Below are positions 44,956 through 52,462 of a DNA stretch of 64,000 bases, piece after piece. Position 1 is the first letter of the stretch; each line of letters opens with the position of its first letter. The notes under the pieces are model-generated. The model made no database searches. It was not told the origin of the DNA and saw only the letters and a list, made by a program, of their open reading frames with translations. This stretch comes from Polaromonas sp. JS666 (GTDB lineage Bacteria > Pseudomonadota > Gammaproteobacteria > Burkholderiales > Burkholderiaceae_C). Both the position numbers and the translations under genes were made by a program. The DNA is taken from positions 2,170,001-2,234,000 of the forward strand of contig NC_007948.1 of assembly GCF_000013865.1 (NCBI RefSeq). Direction: 5' to 3'.

Positions 44956-45077
44956 ACCCCGAGCGGGCCGGGTATTTGCGCGATGATCGAAGCGGCTGCG
45001 CGTATACCGCACAAACTGCCCGCGAACGCCGCCCTGCACAACGCAGGTGCAAGGCGCTTGCCCGCAGGCAGTCGGGC

Positions 45078-45773
45078 TTACGCGACCTTGACGGTCAGCG
45101 TACCCAGGCCGGCCACGCCGCCGACCATGGTGTCGCCAGACACCACCGCCGCCACACCCTCGGGGGTGCCGGTGTAAATCAGGTCGCCGGGCTGCAGTTC
45201 CCAGGCCACGGACAGGTGTTCTATGGTTTCGGCAATGTTCCAGATCAGCTTGGAGACATTGCTGCGCTGGCGGTCTTTTCCGCCGACCTGCAGGTAGATC
45301 TCGGCGTTGCTCACATCGCCGGCCTGGGCGACGGGCGTGATGGGGCCGATGGGCGCGGAGTGGTCATAGGCCTTGCCGATGCACCAGGGACGGCCCTGTT
45401 TTTTCATCTCGCCTTGCAAGTCGCGGCGTGTCATGTCCAGGCCCACAGCGTAGCCGTAGATGTGCTTGTGGGCATCGGCGGCCTTGATGTTTTTGCCGCC
45501 CGTGCCAATCGCCGCGACCAGCTCGATTTCATGATGCAGGTTGTTGGTGAGACTCGGGTAGGGAATGGTGCCCGTGCTACCGGCGTCAATCACCACGAGG
45601 GCGTCTGCCGGTTTCAGGAAGAAGAAGGGTGGTTCGCGGCCAGTGAAGCCCATCTCCTTGGCATGCTCTTCGTAGTTGCGGCCCACGCAGTAAATGCGGT
45701 GGACGGGAAAGCGTTCTTTGACTCCCACAACGGGTACGGAAACCGTGGCGGGCGGGGTAAATACAAAACTCAT
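45078..45773 (-). CDS. nagK: Fumarylacetoacetate hydrolase family protein, probable fumarylpyruvate hydrolase
   Basis: A 231-residue metal-dependent hydrolase. The FAH fold is shown by IYCVGRNYEEHAKEMG, FFFLKPADALV, the metal-binding HHEIELVAAIG and the C-terminal GDLIYTGTPEGVAAV. Its ATG overlaps the stop of gentisate 1,2-dioxygenase, which makes fumarylpyruvate (to fumarate plus pyruvate) the likely substrate after isomerisation. Hydrolysis of maleylpyruvate directly, to maleate plus pyruvate, is the alternative. The Shine-Dalgarno is AGGAAAGG. Confidence 0.9.
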   Translation of the reverse strand: MSFVFTPPATVSVPVVGVKERFPVHRIYCVGRNYEEHAKEMGFTGREPPFFFLKPADALVVIDAGSTGTIPYPSLTNNLHHEIELVAAIGTGGKNIKAADAHKHIYGYAVGLDMTRRDLQGEMKKQGRPWCIGKAYDHSAPIGPITPVAQAGDVSNAEIYLQVGGKDRQRSNVSKLIWNIAETIEHLSVAWELQPGDLIYTGTPEGVAAVVSGDTMVGGVAGLGTLTVKVA

Positions 45774-46864
45774 GACAACCTTTCCTCTTTGTGTATGCCC
45801 AAGGCCTGATGCACCGGGCGGTCTGAAAAACTGAACAGCACACAACCTTGCTGCGAGTGCAGTTGGGCAGTGTGCCACGACGGAATCACAAAATGGTCGC
45901 GCGGGCCAAAGTCGAATGTCCAGGATTGGCCATTGCGCTCGATGGTGACGCTGCCGTGGCCTTCCACCACGCTGAATACGGCCCCATCGGTCTGGCGCCA
46001 GGGCTTGCCTTCAAAGCCCGCCGGCAGGCGCTGCATGAAGGTGGCCATGGTCGGCATGGGCGAGCCGCCCGTGGCCGGATTGACATAGCGCAGCTTGGTG
46101 CCGTCCCAGGCATCGATCTCGGCATGGGCTTCCAGCTGGTGCAGGGCCTCGCGTGTGCGCTCATAGGGGTAGCTGAAGATCGGAGAGGTCTGGCCAAAGG
46201 GCGCGTCGTAGCGCACCGGCAGCATGTTGGCGCCGTAGCGCTGGTAGCTGATGCCTTCAGCCTTGGTCACGGCTTGCTGTTTGGCGCTGCCGTTTTCCGC
46301 AAAGCCGGCGTCAAAGAAGCGCAGCATGGGGATGTCCAGGCCATCCAGCCAGACCACGGGTGCATCCGATTCCACATGGCCGGGGTGGCCATGGTCGTGC
46401 CATGTCCAGCTCGGGGTGATGATGAAATCGCCTGGCTTCATCTGTGTGCGCTCGCCGTCTACCGCGGTGTAGGCGCCCTGGCCTTCGACGACAAAGCGCA
46501 GTGCGCTTTGCGTGTGCCGGTGGCTGGGCGCGACTTCGCCCGGCATGATGACCTGCAGGCCGGCATAAAGCGACTGGGTCACGCAAGACTGCCCGCGCAG
46601 GCCGGGGTTTTCCAGGATCAGCACCCGGCGCACCGCCTCTTCGGCGGTGATAAGCTGGCCCGCCTGCATCAGGAACGGGTGTACCTCGGCGTATTTCCAG
46701 AGCGCGGGCTGGCATGGCGTCGTGGGGGACGGTGGCACCAGCGCGTGCAGCACCTCCCACAGCGGCGTCATGCTGTGGGACGAGATGGCGTCATAGAAGG
46801 CCTTGCGCGCCGCGTTGTCGGCGCGGGCCGGCTGGCCTGGTTTGGGGGGAGGTGTCATGTCCAT
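45770..46864 (-). CDS. nagI: Gentisate 1,2-dioxygenase
   Basis: Opens the ring of gentisate with O2 to give maleylpyruvate. It has 364 residues and two cupin domains. The iron-binding first cupin shows PGEVAPSHRHTQSALRFVVEG (about 110-130) and SWTWHDHGHPG. The second cupin includes the C-terminal IPSWHTAQLHSQQGCVLFSFSD. PFLMQAGQLI and LYAGLQVIMPGEV are also family blocks. Start ATG 46864 (MDMT) is taken; ATG 46858 is possible. It is coupled to the hydrolase downstream. Confidence 0.95.
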   Translation of the reverse strand: MDMTPPPKPGQPARADNAARKAFYDAISSHSMTPLWEVLHALVPPSPTTPCQPALWKYAEVHPFLMQAGQLITAEEAVRRVLILENPGLRGQSCVTQSLYAGLQVIMPGEVAPSHRHTQSALRFVVEGQGAYTAVDGERTQMKPGDFIITPSWTWHDHGHPGHVESDAPVVWLDGLDIPMLRFFDAGFAENGSAKQQAVTKAEGISYQRYGANMLPVRYDAPFGQTSPIFSYPYERTREALHQLEAHAEIDAWDGTKLRYVNPATGGSPMPTMATFMQRLPAGFEGKPWRQTDGAVFSVVEGHGSVTIERNGQSWTFDFGPRDHFVIPSWHTAQLHSQQGCVLFSFSDRPVHQALGIHKEERLS

Positions 46865-46916
46865 GAGGGGGTTCCGCCGCTGATTTAATCCTGTTGACTC
46901 TCTGGCCGATGGCCGC

Positions 46917-48296
46917 TCAGTCGGCGCTTTCGTCGAGGTAAACGCCGTCCTGCCTGAGCAGTTGCTGAAGTTGCCGGATGTCGACGTCGGCAAAAGTCTG
47001 GTCTTTAGTCTGGTCTTTATTCAGCCGCGCCGCCGCCGTGCCCGCCGCCTGGCCCATCACAAAGCAGCCACCGCTGGCGCGGGCCGCAGACTGGCCTTCG
47101 TGGGTCATGGAGGCGCAGCGTCCGGCCACCAGCAGGTTGCTCACGGTGGTGGGCACCAGCATACGCCAGGGCAGGTCGTTGTAGGCGCGTCCTTCGGCCG
47201 CATCCACGTTGCGCGGGAACTGCCAGTCGATGCGGCCATCGGCATGCAGTTCCATCGGCCAGGCATTGATACCGATGGTGTCGTCAAAGCGGGCCGACGA
47301 AAGGATGTCTTCGCCACTCAGCGCGTACTGGCCCTGAATCCGCCGTGTTTCGCGTATGCCCACCTGCGGCGCAATGTCGACGATGGCTGATTGCTCAAAG
47401 CCCGGCACTTCGTTGCGCAGGAAGCGGAAATATTCCGTGATCTGGCGCCGGCCCTCCATCTCGCCGTCGCTGAGCTGGCGCGCGTCAGTGGCGTCCATGG
47501 CCGTGCCCTGGGCATTGCGGATTTGCGTGACGTTGGCACGCCATTCGGCCGGGTTTTTCTGGGGGCGAAGAATGGCGCCTTCGCGCGGGAATTTGTAGCG
47601 GCCTGGTTCGCGCACCTGGCTTTGCGCCATCAGCGCGTTGATGGCCTTGAAGTCACCCACTGCTGCCAGTGCGCGTGGTGCATCTACATGGCCAACGCGA
47701 AACATGGTCGAGGGAAACAGCGCACTGCCATGCCCGTCGCCCAGCTCAAACGGCACACCGGCAAAGTGCGCCACGTCGGCGTCGCCCGAGCAGTCGATAA
47801 AGCACCGCGCGCGAATCGCCTGGCGGCCGGATTTGGTTTCCACTACCAGCGCGCAGATCTGCCGGTCTTGCATGACCACAGCCGCAGCCCAGGCGTGAAA
47901 CAGCAGCTGCACACCCGAGGCCAGCAGCAACTGATCGGCTGCGCATTTGTAGGCCGATACATCATAGGAGCGAACCCGGATGCGGCCCTGCATGCCGTCC
48001 TGCGGCGCGTTGAGGCCGCCCAGCGCGTCGATGCGCGCCAGCAGGTCATCGACCACGCCATGCACCACCTGCTGCATGGCGCCATTTTTGCGACCATACA
48101 GGCCCGCAAAATTGGTGACGCCGCCCGCCGTGCCCATGCCGCCCAGGAAGCCGTAGCGCTCCACCAGCAGGGTGCGTGCGCCATGCTTTGCGGCACTCAC
48201 GCTGGCCGCCAGGCCGGCAGGGCCGCCGCCCACCACGACCACGTCAAATTCGCCATAGACGGGCAGGGTGCGAGCGGGTTCGGTGATGAAGTTCAA
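46917..48296 (-). CDS. FAD-dependent oxidoreductase of unknown substrate
   Basis: A 459-residue flavoprotein of the FAD_oxidored type. The N-terminal dinucleotide fold reads FDVVVVGGGPAGLAASVSA (about 18-36) with VERYGFLGG after it; IDCSGDADVAHFAG and VAGRCASMTHEGQSAAR are the other FAD-binding blocks, and GCFVMGQAAGTAA closes the fold. The start is TTG 48296, because the first Met (residue 53) lies inside the FAD fold. Its upstream side is the 580-bp repeat array. It is in the gentisate operon just before the dioxygenase, but no step of the known pathway needs it, so it may feed an unusual substrate into the route. Confidence 0.85.
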   Translation of the reverse strand: MNFITEPARTLPVYGEFDVVVVGGGPAGLAASVSAAKHGARTLLVERYGFLGGMGTAGGVTNFAGLYGRKNGAMQQVVHGVVDDLLARIDALGGLNAPQDGMQGRIRVRSYDVSAYKCAADQLLLASGVQLLFHAWAAAVVMQDRQICALVVETKSGRQAIRARCFIDCSGDADVAHFAGVPFELGDGHGSALFPSTMFRVGHVDAPRALAAVGDFKAINALMAQSQVREPGRYKFPREGAILRPQKNPAEWRANVTQIRNAQGTAMDATDARQLSDGEMEGRRQITEYFRFLRNEVPGFEQSAIVDIAPQVGIRETRRIQGQYALSGEDILSSARFDDTIGINAWPMELHADGRIDWQFPRNVDAAEGRAYNDLPWRMLVPTTVSNLLVAGRCASMTHEGQSAARASGGCFVMGQAAGTAAARLNKDQTKDQTFADVDIRQLQQLLRQDGVYLDESAD

Positions 48297-48302
48297 GTTG
48301 GA

Positions 48303-48480
48303 CCCCCGTCCAGGCTCACTGCGTGTAGCCTGTTCCCCCCTCGAGGGGGCGGTGAATTAGCCCACCCCTGTCCAAGCTCACTGCGTGTAGCTTGTTCCCC
48401 CCTCAAGGGGGCGGTGCCTGCGGTCTGGCAAAGCCAGTCCCGCGGCACCCTGGTTGTGCTCCCTGAAGTCTTTAACCCAG
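48303..48480 (+). repeat. GGCCCCCACG-family repeat, forward part of the array
   Basis: Two copies of a 62-bp unit containing GCTCACTGCGTGTAGC and TTCCCCCCTC(G/A)AGGGGGCGGTG, followed by TGCGGTCTGGCAAAGCCAGTCCCGCGG. This part is inverted with respect to the tandem array that follows, so the region can form a large cruciform. Confidence 0.8.
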
Positions 48481-48534
48481 CATGGACAGGCGACAGAGGC
48501 GGAGCGTCTCGCGAGCCGCGGCCTGCAAGGCCTC

Positions 48535-48870
48535 GAGAGCTACACGCAGTGAGCGAACGTGGGGGCTCTCCAACCCAGCAGGGGCCGCGGAACCGGCTTT
48601 GCCGGGCCGCAGGCGCAGCGGCCCCCTCGGGGGGCAGAGAGCTACACGCAGTGAGCGAACGTGGGGACTCTCCACCCCAGCAGGGGCCGCGGGACTGGCT
48701 TTGCCAGACCGCAGGCGCAGCGGCCCCCTCGGGGGGCAGAGAGCTACACGCAGTGAGCGAACGTGGGGGCTCTCCAACCCAGCAGGGGCCGCGGAACCGG
48801 CTTTGCCGGGCCGCAGGCGCAGCGGCCCCCTCGGGGGGCAGAGAGCTACACGCAGTGAGCGAACGTGGGG
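48535..48870 (-). repeat. 102-bp tandem repeat, three full copies plus a partial
   Basis: GAGAGCTACACGCAGTGAGC starts at 48535, 48637, 48739 and 48841, an exact 102-bp period. Copies 1 and 3 are near-identical and copy 2 differs at several sites (an A-B-A order). Since 102 is divisible by three, open frames run through it on both strands; these are not genes. Each unit contains a GGGGCCGC...GCGGCCCC arm pair and the CCCCCTCGGGGGG core of the dispersed repeat family. It separates the Bug gene from the FAD oxidoreductase gene in one operon. Confidence 0.92.
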
Positions 48871-48877
48871 GCCTCAT

Positions 48878-49888
48878 TTACTCGATCCTGATGCCGCGCG
48901 TCTGGATGATGTTGCCCAAAATGGCGGCCTCATCCCTGACGCGGCTCTTCAAGCCGTCGGGCGAGGTGCCAACGGCCTGCCAGCCCTGGTTGAAGAGTTT
49001 TTGCCGCGTGTCCGTGTCGCGGATGATGCGAGGCACTTCCTGCGCCAGCCGCGCCTGGGCGGCTTTGGAAAGGCGGGCCGGGCCGATCAATGCTGTCCAG
49101 ACTTCCAGGTTGACGTTCTGCAAGCCTGCCTCCGAGAGCGGTGGCACGTCGGGCACCAGCGAGGAGCGCCCACCCGCCAGACCAATGGCCCTGAGCTTGC
49201 CGGAACGCACATGCGGCATGGCCACACCCGGCGGGATCAGCGCCATCTGGATCTGCCCGCCCAGCATGGCGGTCACCACCTGCGGGTTGCCCGGAAACGG
49301 CACATGCACCGGCAGCACGCCCGGCGCGCGGCTTTTGAGCAGTTCCATGCCCAGATGGGCGACCGAGCCGTTACCCACCGAGCCGTAGTTCCACTGCCCG
49401 CCACCCTCGCGGGCGGCTGTGAAGAACGCGGCCCCACCAGGCTGGCCGGCCGGCGCCACCAACACCAGCGGCGCGGTGGTCAGCAGCGAGATGGGGGCAA
49501 AGTCTTTGGCCGGGTCGTAGGGCAGCTTGGGGTACAGCAGCTTGGCCGAGGTCAGGTTGCCGTTGATGACGACTCCCAGCGTATGGTCGTCGGTGGCCTT
49601 GGCCACCTGGTCGGCGGCAATGTTGCCGGAAGCGCCGGGCTTGTTTTCAACAACGACTGGCTGGCCCAATGCTTTGGCCAAGGGCTCGGCAAGGGTGCGC
49701 GCGGCCATGTCGGGCGTCGAACCACCGGGAAAACCGACCAGAATACGGACCGGCCGGGTTGGCCAGGGGTTGGCAATCTCTGCTTTTTTTGAGCTATTTT
49801 GTGCTCCAACCCAGGCGGGAATGGTGCAGGCGGCTATCAAAAGTGTAGCGCGGATGGCGGCGTTGGAGAGCGCGGCAAGCGTTTTCAT
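48878..49888 (-). CDS. Bug/TctC-family periplasmic solute-binding protein (gentisate operon)
   Basis: A 336-residue periplasmic protein. The signal peptide is about residues 1-29 (ATLLIAACTIPAWVGAQ). Family blocks are WPTRPVRILVGFPGGSTPD, NKPGASGNIAADQVAKA, LLYPKLPYDPAKDFAPIS and the ligand loop near HVPFPGNPQVVTAML. Start ATG 49888 has GGAG. It follows 3-hydroxybenzoate 6-hydroxylase by 26 bp, so an aromatic acid such as 3-hydroxybenzoate is a likely ligand; this is inferred from position. Confidence 0.9.
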   Translation of the reverse strand: MKTLAALSNAAIRATLLIAACTIPAWVGAQNSSKKAEIANPWPTRPVRILVGFPGGSTPDMAARTLAEPLAKALGQPVVVENKPGASGNIAADQVAKATDDHTLGVVINGNLTSAKLLYPKLPYDPAKDFAPISLLTTAPLVLVAPAGQPGGAAFFTAAREGGGQWNYGSVGNGSVAHLGMELLKSRAPGVLPVHVPFPGNPQVVTAMLGGQIQMALIPPGVAMPHVRSGKLRAIGLAGGRSSLVPDVPPLSEAGLQNVNLEVWTALIGPARLSKAAQARLAQEVPRIIRDTDTRQKLFNQGWQAVGTSPDGLKSRVRDEAAILGNIIQTRGIRIE

Positions 49889-49914
49889 GGGATTCTCCGG
49901 AAGCTGTAAAACTT

Positions 49915-51108
49915 TCATTGGAACAGTTTTGACGGCTCGATTCCGTCGTACATCCACTTCAACCCGGCAAAACCGGCGCTCTCCGTTCCGCTCTGGAACA
50001 ACTGGTTGCGCAGCTCGCGCTGTACCCCCGCCGCATGGTAAATGTCACCATAAAAGCGGGCTGTGAGCTGCACCCGGCCGGTGCGCAGGTAGCGGGCCTG
50101 CTGGTACTTCAAAAAGGCCTTCTGGATGTCGCCGCGGGTAAAGCGCAATGCTTCGCGCAGCACCACGGCATCTTCGATCGCCTGGCCGGCGCCCTGGGCC
50201 AGGTATTGCAGCATGGGGTGGGCCGCATCGCCGAGCAGCGTCACGCGCCGGTCGGTCCAGTTCTTCACGGGTTCACGGTCGCACAACACCCACATCTTCC
50301 AGGTTTCGATCTTGCCCAGCAGTTCCCTGACCTGCGGGCAGGCCTCGGCAAAACGCTCGTTCAGCTCGGCCGTGTCGCCAAAGGTGTTCCAGCCTTCGTC
50401 GTACTTGTTGCTGTGGAACACCGCCACCAGGTTGAACAGCTCGCCCCGGCGAAGCGGGTAATGCACCAGGTGGGTTTTTTCGCCGCCCCACAGCAGCACG
50501 TCGTCACTCCACAAATGGGCAGGCACGTCTTCGCGCTTGAGCACCGCGCGGTAGGCGATGTGGCCCGACACGCGCGGCTTGCCGTCACCCACAACGACTT
50601 CCCGTATCCTGCTCCAGAGGCCGTCGGCGCCAATCAATGCGCTGCCGTGCACGGTTTCGCCATCGGCCAGGCGCACGCTGACACCCCCTTCGGACTGGTC
50701 GAAGGACTCGACCTTGGCATGGGTGCGCAGGGTCACATGGGGCTGCGCCCGGCAGGCATCCAGAAACACCTGGTGCAGGTCAGCGCGGTAAATCACGCCA
50801 TACGGAAAGCCATAGGCGGCCCGGGCCATGTCGCCCAGCGCCACGCGAATGACCTTCTCGCCGGTGCGCACATCGTTCATGCCCAGGCCCGCCGGGAAAA
50901 ATGCCACGCGGTTGACGACTTCGGTCAAACCCAGGTAGTCAAACATCCGGAAGATGTTGGGACCGAGCTGGATGCCGGCACCGATTTCGCCGAACGCGGC
51001 GGCTTGCTCCAGCACGGTGACGGGGTGGCCATCCTGCGCCAGCACCAGCGCCGCCGCCAGGCCGCCGATGCCGCCGCCCGAGATGATGAGGGGAGATGTT
51101 TGTGCCAT
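49915..51108 (-). CDS. nagX: 3-Hydroxybenzoate 6-monooxygenase
   Basis: A 397-residue flavin monooxygenase that converts 3-hydroxybenzoate to gentisate with NAD(P)H and O2. The FAD motif is ISGGGIGGLAAALVLAQDG (about 9-27), the DG motif is ALIGADGLWSRIR (about 160-172) and the second FAD motif is LLGDAAHPMLQYLAQGAGQA (about 290-309). The GIQLGPNIFRMFDYLGL and MWVLCDREPVKNW stretches are typical of the 3-hydroxybenzoate/salicylate hydroxylase branch. The gentisate dioxygenase downstream supports the 6-hydroxylase reading. Salicylate hydroxylase is the main alternative. Confidence 0.88.
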   Translation of the reverse strand: MAQTSPLIISGGGIGGLAAALVLAQDGHPVTVLEQAAAFGEIGAGIQLGPNIFRMFDYLGLTEVVNRVAFFPAGLGMNDVRTGEKVIRVALGDMARAAYGFPYGVIYRADLHQVFLDACRAQPHVTLRTHAKVESFDQSEGGVSVRLADGETVHGSALIGADGLWSRIREVVVGDGKPRVSGHIAYRAVLKREDVPAHLWSDDVLLWGGEKTHLVHYPLRRGELFNLVAVFHSNKYDEGWNTFGDTAELNERFAEACPQVRELLGKIETWKMWVLCDREPVKNWTDRRVTLLGDAAHPMLQYLAQGAGQAIEDAVVLREALRFTRGDIQKAFLKYQQARYLRTGRVQLTARFYGDIYHAAGVQRELRNQLFQSGTESAGFAGLKWMYDGIEPSKLFQ

Positions 51109-51182
51109 GATTTTTACAGGATGAAAATCGGGAAGGGTTCGGGAGAGGTTCGGGAATAGCCCGGGAAATACCAGGGCGCCCC

Positions 51183-51208
51183 TAAATGATAAGTATACAT
51201 ATCATTTA
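51183..51208. promoter_or_regulatory. Perfect 9-bp-arm inverted repeat, MarR operator
   Basis: TAAATGATA and TATCATTTA flank AGTATACA between the divergent 3-hydroxybenzoate hydroxylase and marR genes. Length and symmetry fit a MarR dimer site, which could control both directions. Confidence 0.75.
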
Positions 51209-51246
51209 TCGACTTGGTATTTACCCTGAACGTTTAAACTCCGCAC

Positions 51247-51693
51247 ATGGCAAAAAGCTTTGATTTCAGCGACGCCCCGGGGCACCTCATTCGCCGGGCA
51301 CAACAACTTGCAGTGGCGATCTTCATGGAGGAGACGGCGGGTTTTGACGCGACGCCGGTGCAGTTTGCCATCCTGAACGCGCTGATGGATGACCCTGGCG
51401 AAGATCAGATCACGCTGTCAGGGCGGGTGGCGTTCGACCCGGCCACTTTTGGCTCGGTGATCGGGCGGCTTGAAGCCAAAGGCTGGGTCAAGCGCGAGGC
51501 GGATCCGGGCGACAGGCGCCGCAAACTGCTGTGGATCACGCCCGAAGGGGAGAAGGTTGCGCTGCAGATGAAACGCGCGGTGAACCGGGCCCAGCAGCGC
51601 ATTGTGGGCCCACTGGATCCTGACGAGCGGGCACAACTGGGCGCGCTGCTCGGCAAGATGATCGCCGGGCACGAAAAAGCTGCCAGGCAATGA
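51247..51693 (+). CDS. MarR-family transcriptional regulator of the gentisate operon
   Basis: A 148-residue winged-helix dimer. The DNA-binding part includes QFAILNALMDDPGEDQITLS, the recognition helix FDPATFGSVIGRLEAKGWV and the wing DPGDRRRKLLWITPEG. Divergent from the hydroxybenzoate hydroxylase and separated from it by a perfect inverted repeat, it most likely represses the catabolic operon until 3-hydroxybenzoate or gentisate binds. MarR-type regulators of gentisate clusters are known in related bacteria. Confidence 0.9.
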   Translation: MAKSFDFSDAPGHLIRRAQQLAVAIFMEETAGFDATPVQFAILNALMDDPGEDQITLSGRVAFDPATFGSVIGRLEAKGWVKREADPGDRRRKLLWITPEGEKVALQMKRAVNRAQQRIVGPLDPDERAQLGALLGKMIAGHEKAARQ

Positions 51694-51742
51694 TGGCATC
51701 TCAATGATGGCATTCTGAAGGCAGTAAATAAGAAAGACAAAG

Positions 51743-51773
51743 AAAAGCGGGGCAGAACAACCCCGCTTTTTTT
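51743..51773. terminator. Bidirectional terminator between marR and ABM genes
   Basis: AAAAGCGGGG pairs with CCCCGCTTTT around an 8-base loop, with T-runs on both strands. It ends the convergent marR and Rieske operons. Confidence 0.92.
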
Positions 51774-51788
51774 GGTCGAACGGTTGGC

Positions 51789-52091
51789 TCAGGCCGATTT
51801 GGCCAGCAGGTCGAAATGCTCCACGGTGGGCGGGCCGGCAAAAAACGGCCCGACAATGGCACGCCAGTCGGCAAAGGCCGGGGACTGGCGGAAGTCGACG
51901 GTGTGATTTTCCAGCGTCTCCCAGAAGATTTGGAGGATGTAGCGCTCTGGGCTCTCAATGCCTTTGTTGACTTTGAAACCCTGAAAACCTTTGGCGTTCT
52001 GGATGACGGTGGTCAGGCCGCGCTGGATGGCTTCGTCAAAAGCGGCTTGCTGGCCGGGATGGATACGGATGTCGGCGAGTTCGAGAATCAT
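51789..52091 (-). CDS. ABM-domain (antibiotic biosynthesis monooxygenase-like) protein
   Basis: A 100-residue ferredoxin-like alpha/beta barrel half, normally a dimer, spanning the whole chain (MILELADIRIHPGQQAAFDEA; FKVNKGIESPERYILQIFWE; HTVDFRQSPAFADWR). Relatives act as cofactor-free quinol monooxygenases or as small structural binding proteins. It is the last gene of the four-gene Rieske operon, 28 bp after the ferredoxin, with AGGA upstream. A role in oxidising a hydroquinone product or in protecting the cell from quinones is possible but not shown. Confidence 0.85.
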   Translation of the reverse strand: MILELADIRIHPGQQAAFDEAIQRGLTTVIQNAKGFQGFKVNKGIESPERYILQIFWETLENHTVDFRQSPAFADWRAIVGPFFAGPPTVEHFDLLAKSA

Positions 52092-52119
52092 GAAAAGTCC
52101 TGTTTTTGTGGCACTTGAA

Positions 52120-52443
52120 TTAATACTGGGTGATCGGTAACTCTACCGTCAAACCGTTGAGCGCGTCGGTGAGTTTGATCTGGCAGCTCAGGCGGCTGTT
52201 GGGCCGGCTGGGTGTGGCGGTAAAAGCCAGCATGGCCAGTTCTTCGTCATCGGGTGGTGGCAACCGGGTGGCAAAGGGCTCGTGCACGTGGACATGGCAG
52301 GTAGCGCAGGTCATCAGCCCGCCACAGTCGGCGGCAATTCCCTCGATACCCGCGGCCAGGGCGGCCTGCATCAGGCTCTTGCCCGTTTGGGCTGTAGCCC
52401 CTGTCAGTTGTCCGTCGGAAGCTATGAAGTTAATGGTAATCAT
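52120..52443 (-). CDS. [2Fe-2S] ferredoxin, adrenodoxin type
   Basis: A 107-residue electron carrier. The cluster ligands are C40, C46, C49 (ADCGGLMTCATCH) and C87 (RLSCQIKL), in the C-x5-C-x2-C spacing of adrenodoxin/putidaredoxin proteins. The end VELPITQY is typical. It starts 19 bp after the GS-like gene and most probably supplies electrons to the Rieske oxygenase two genes upstream. No ferredoxin reductase gene lies in the window, so that component must come from elsewhere. Confidence 0.94.
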   Translation of the reverse strand: MITINFIASDGQLTGATAQTGKSLMQAALAAGIEGIAADCGGLMTCATCHVHVHEPFATRLPPPDDEELAMLAFTATPSRPNSRLSCQIKLTDALNGLTVELPITQY

Positions 52444-52462
52444 GAAGTGTTGAAGAAGGCGT

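Noticed and set aside
44825..45077. Possible extra small gene between the gentisate and TRAP operons
   Set aside because: Only short frames without motifs; the region holds a hairpin and presumably the TRAP promoter.
48535..48870. CRISPR-like array
   Set aside because: The period is contiguous with no unique spacers, units are 102 bp and no cas genes are present; it is a tandem repeat.
47391..49792. Two long plus-strand open frames (665 and 436 codons) across the FAD oxidoreductase, tandem array and Bug gene
   Set aside because: They are antisense to well-supported genes and stay open because the 102-bp repeat is a multiple of three; no family motif or ribosome-binding site.
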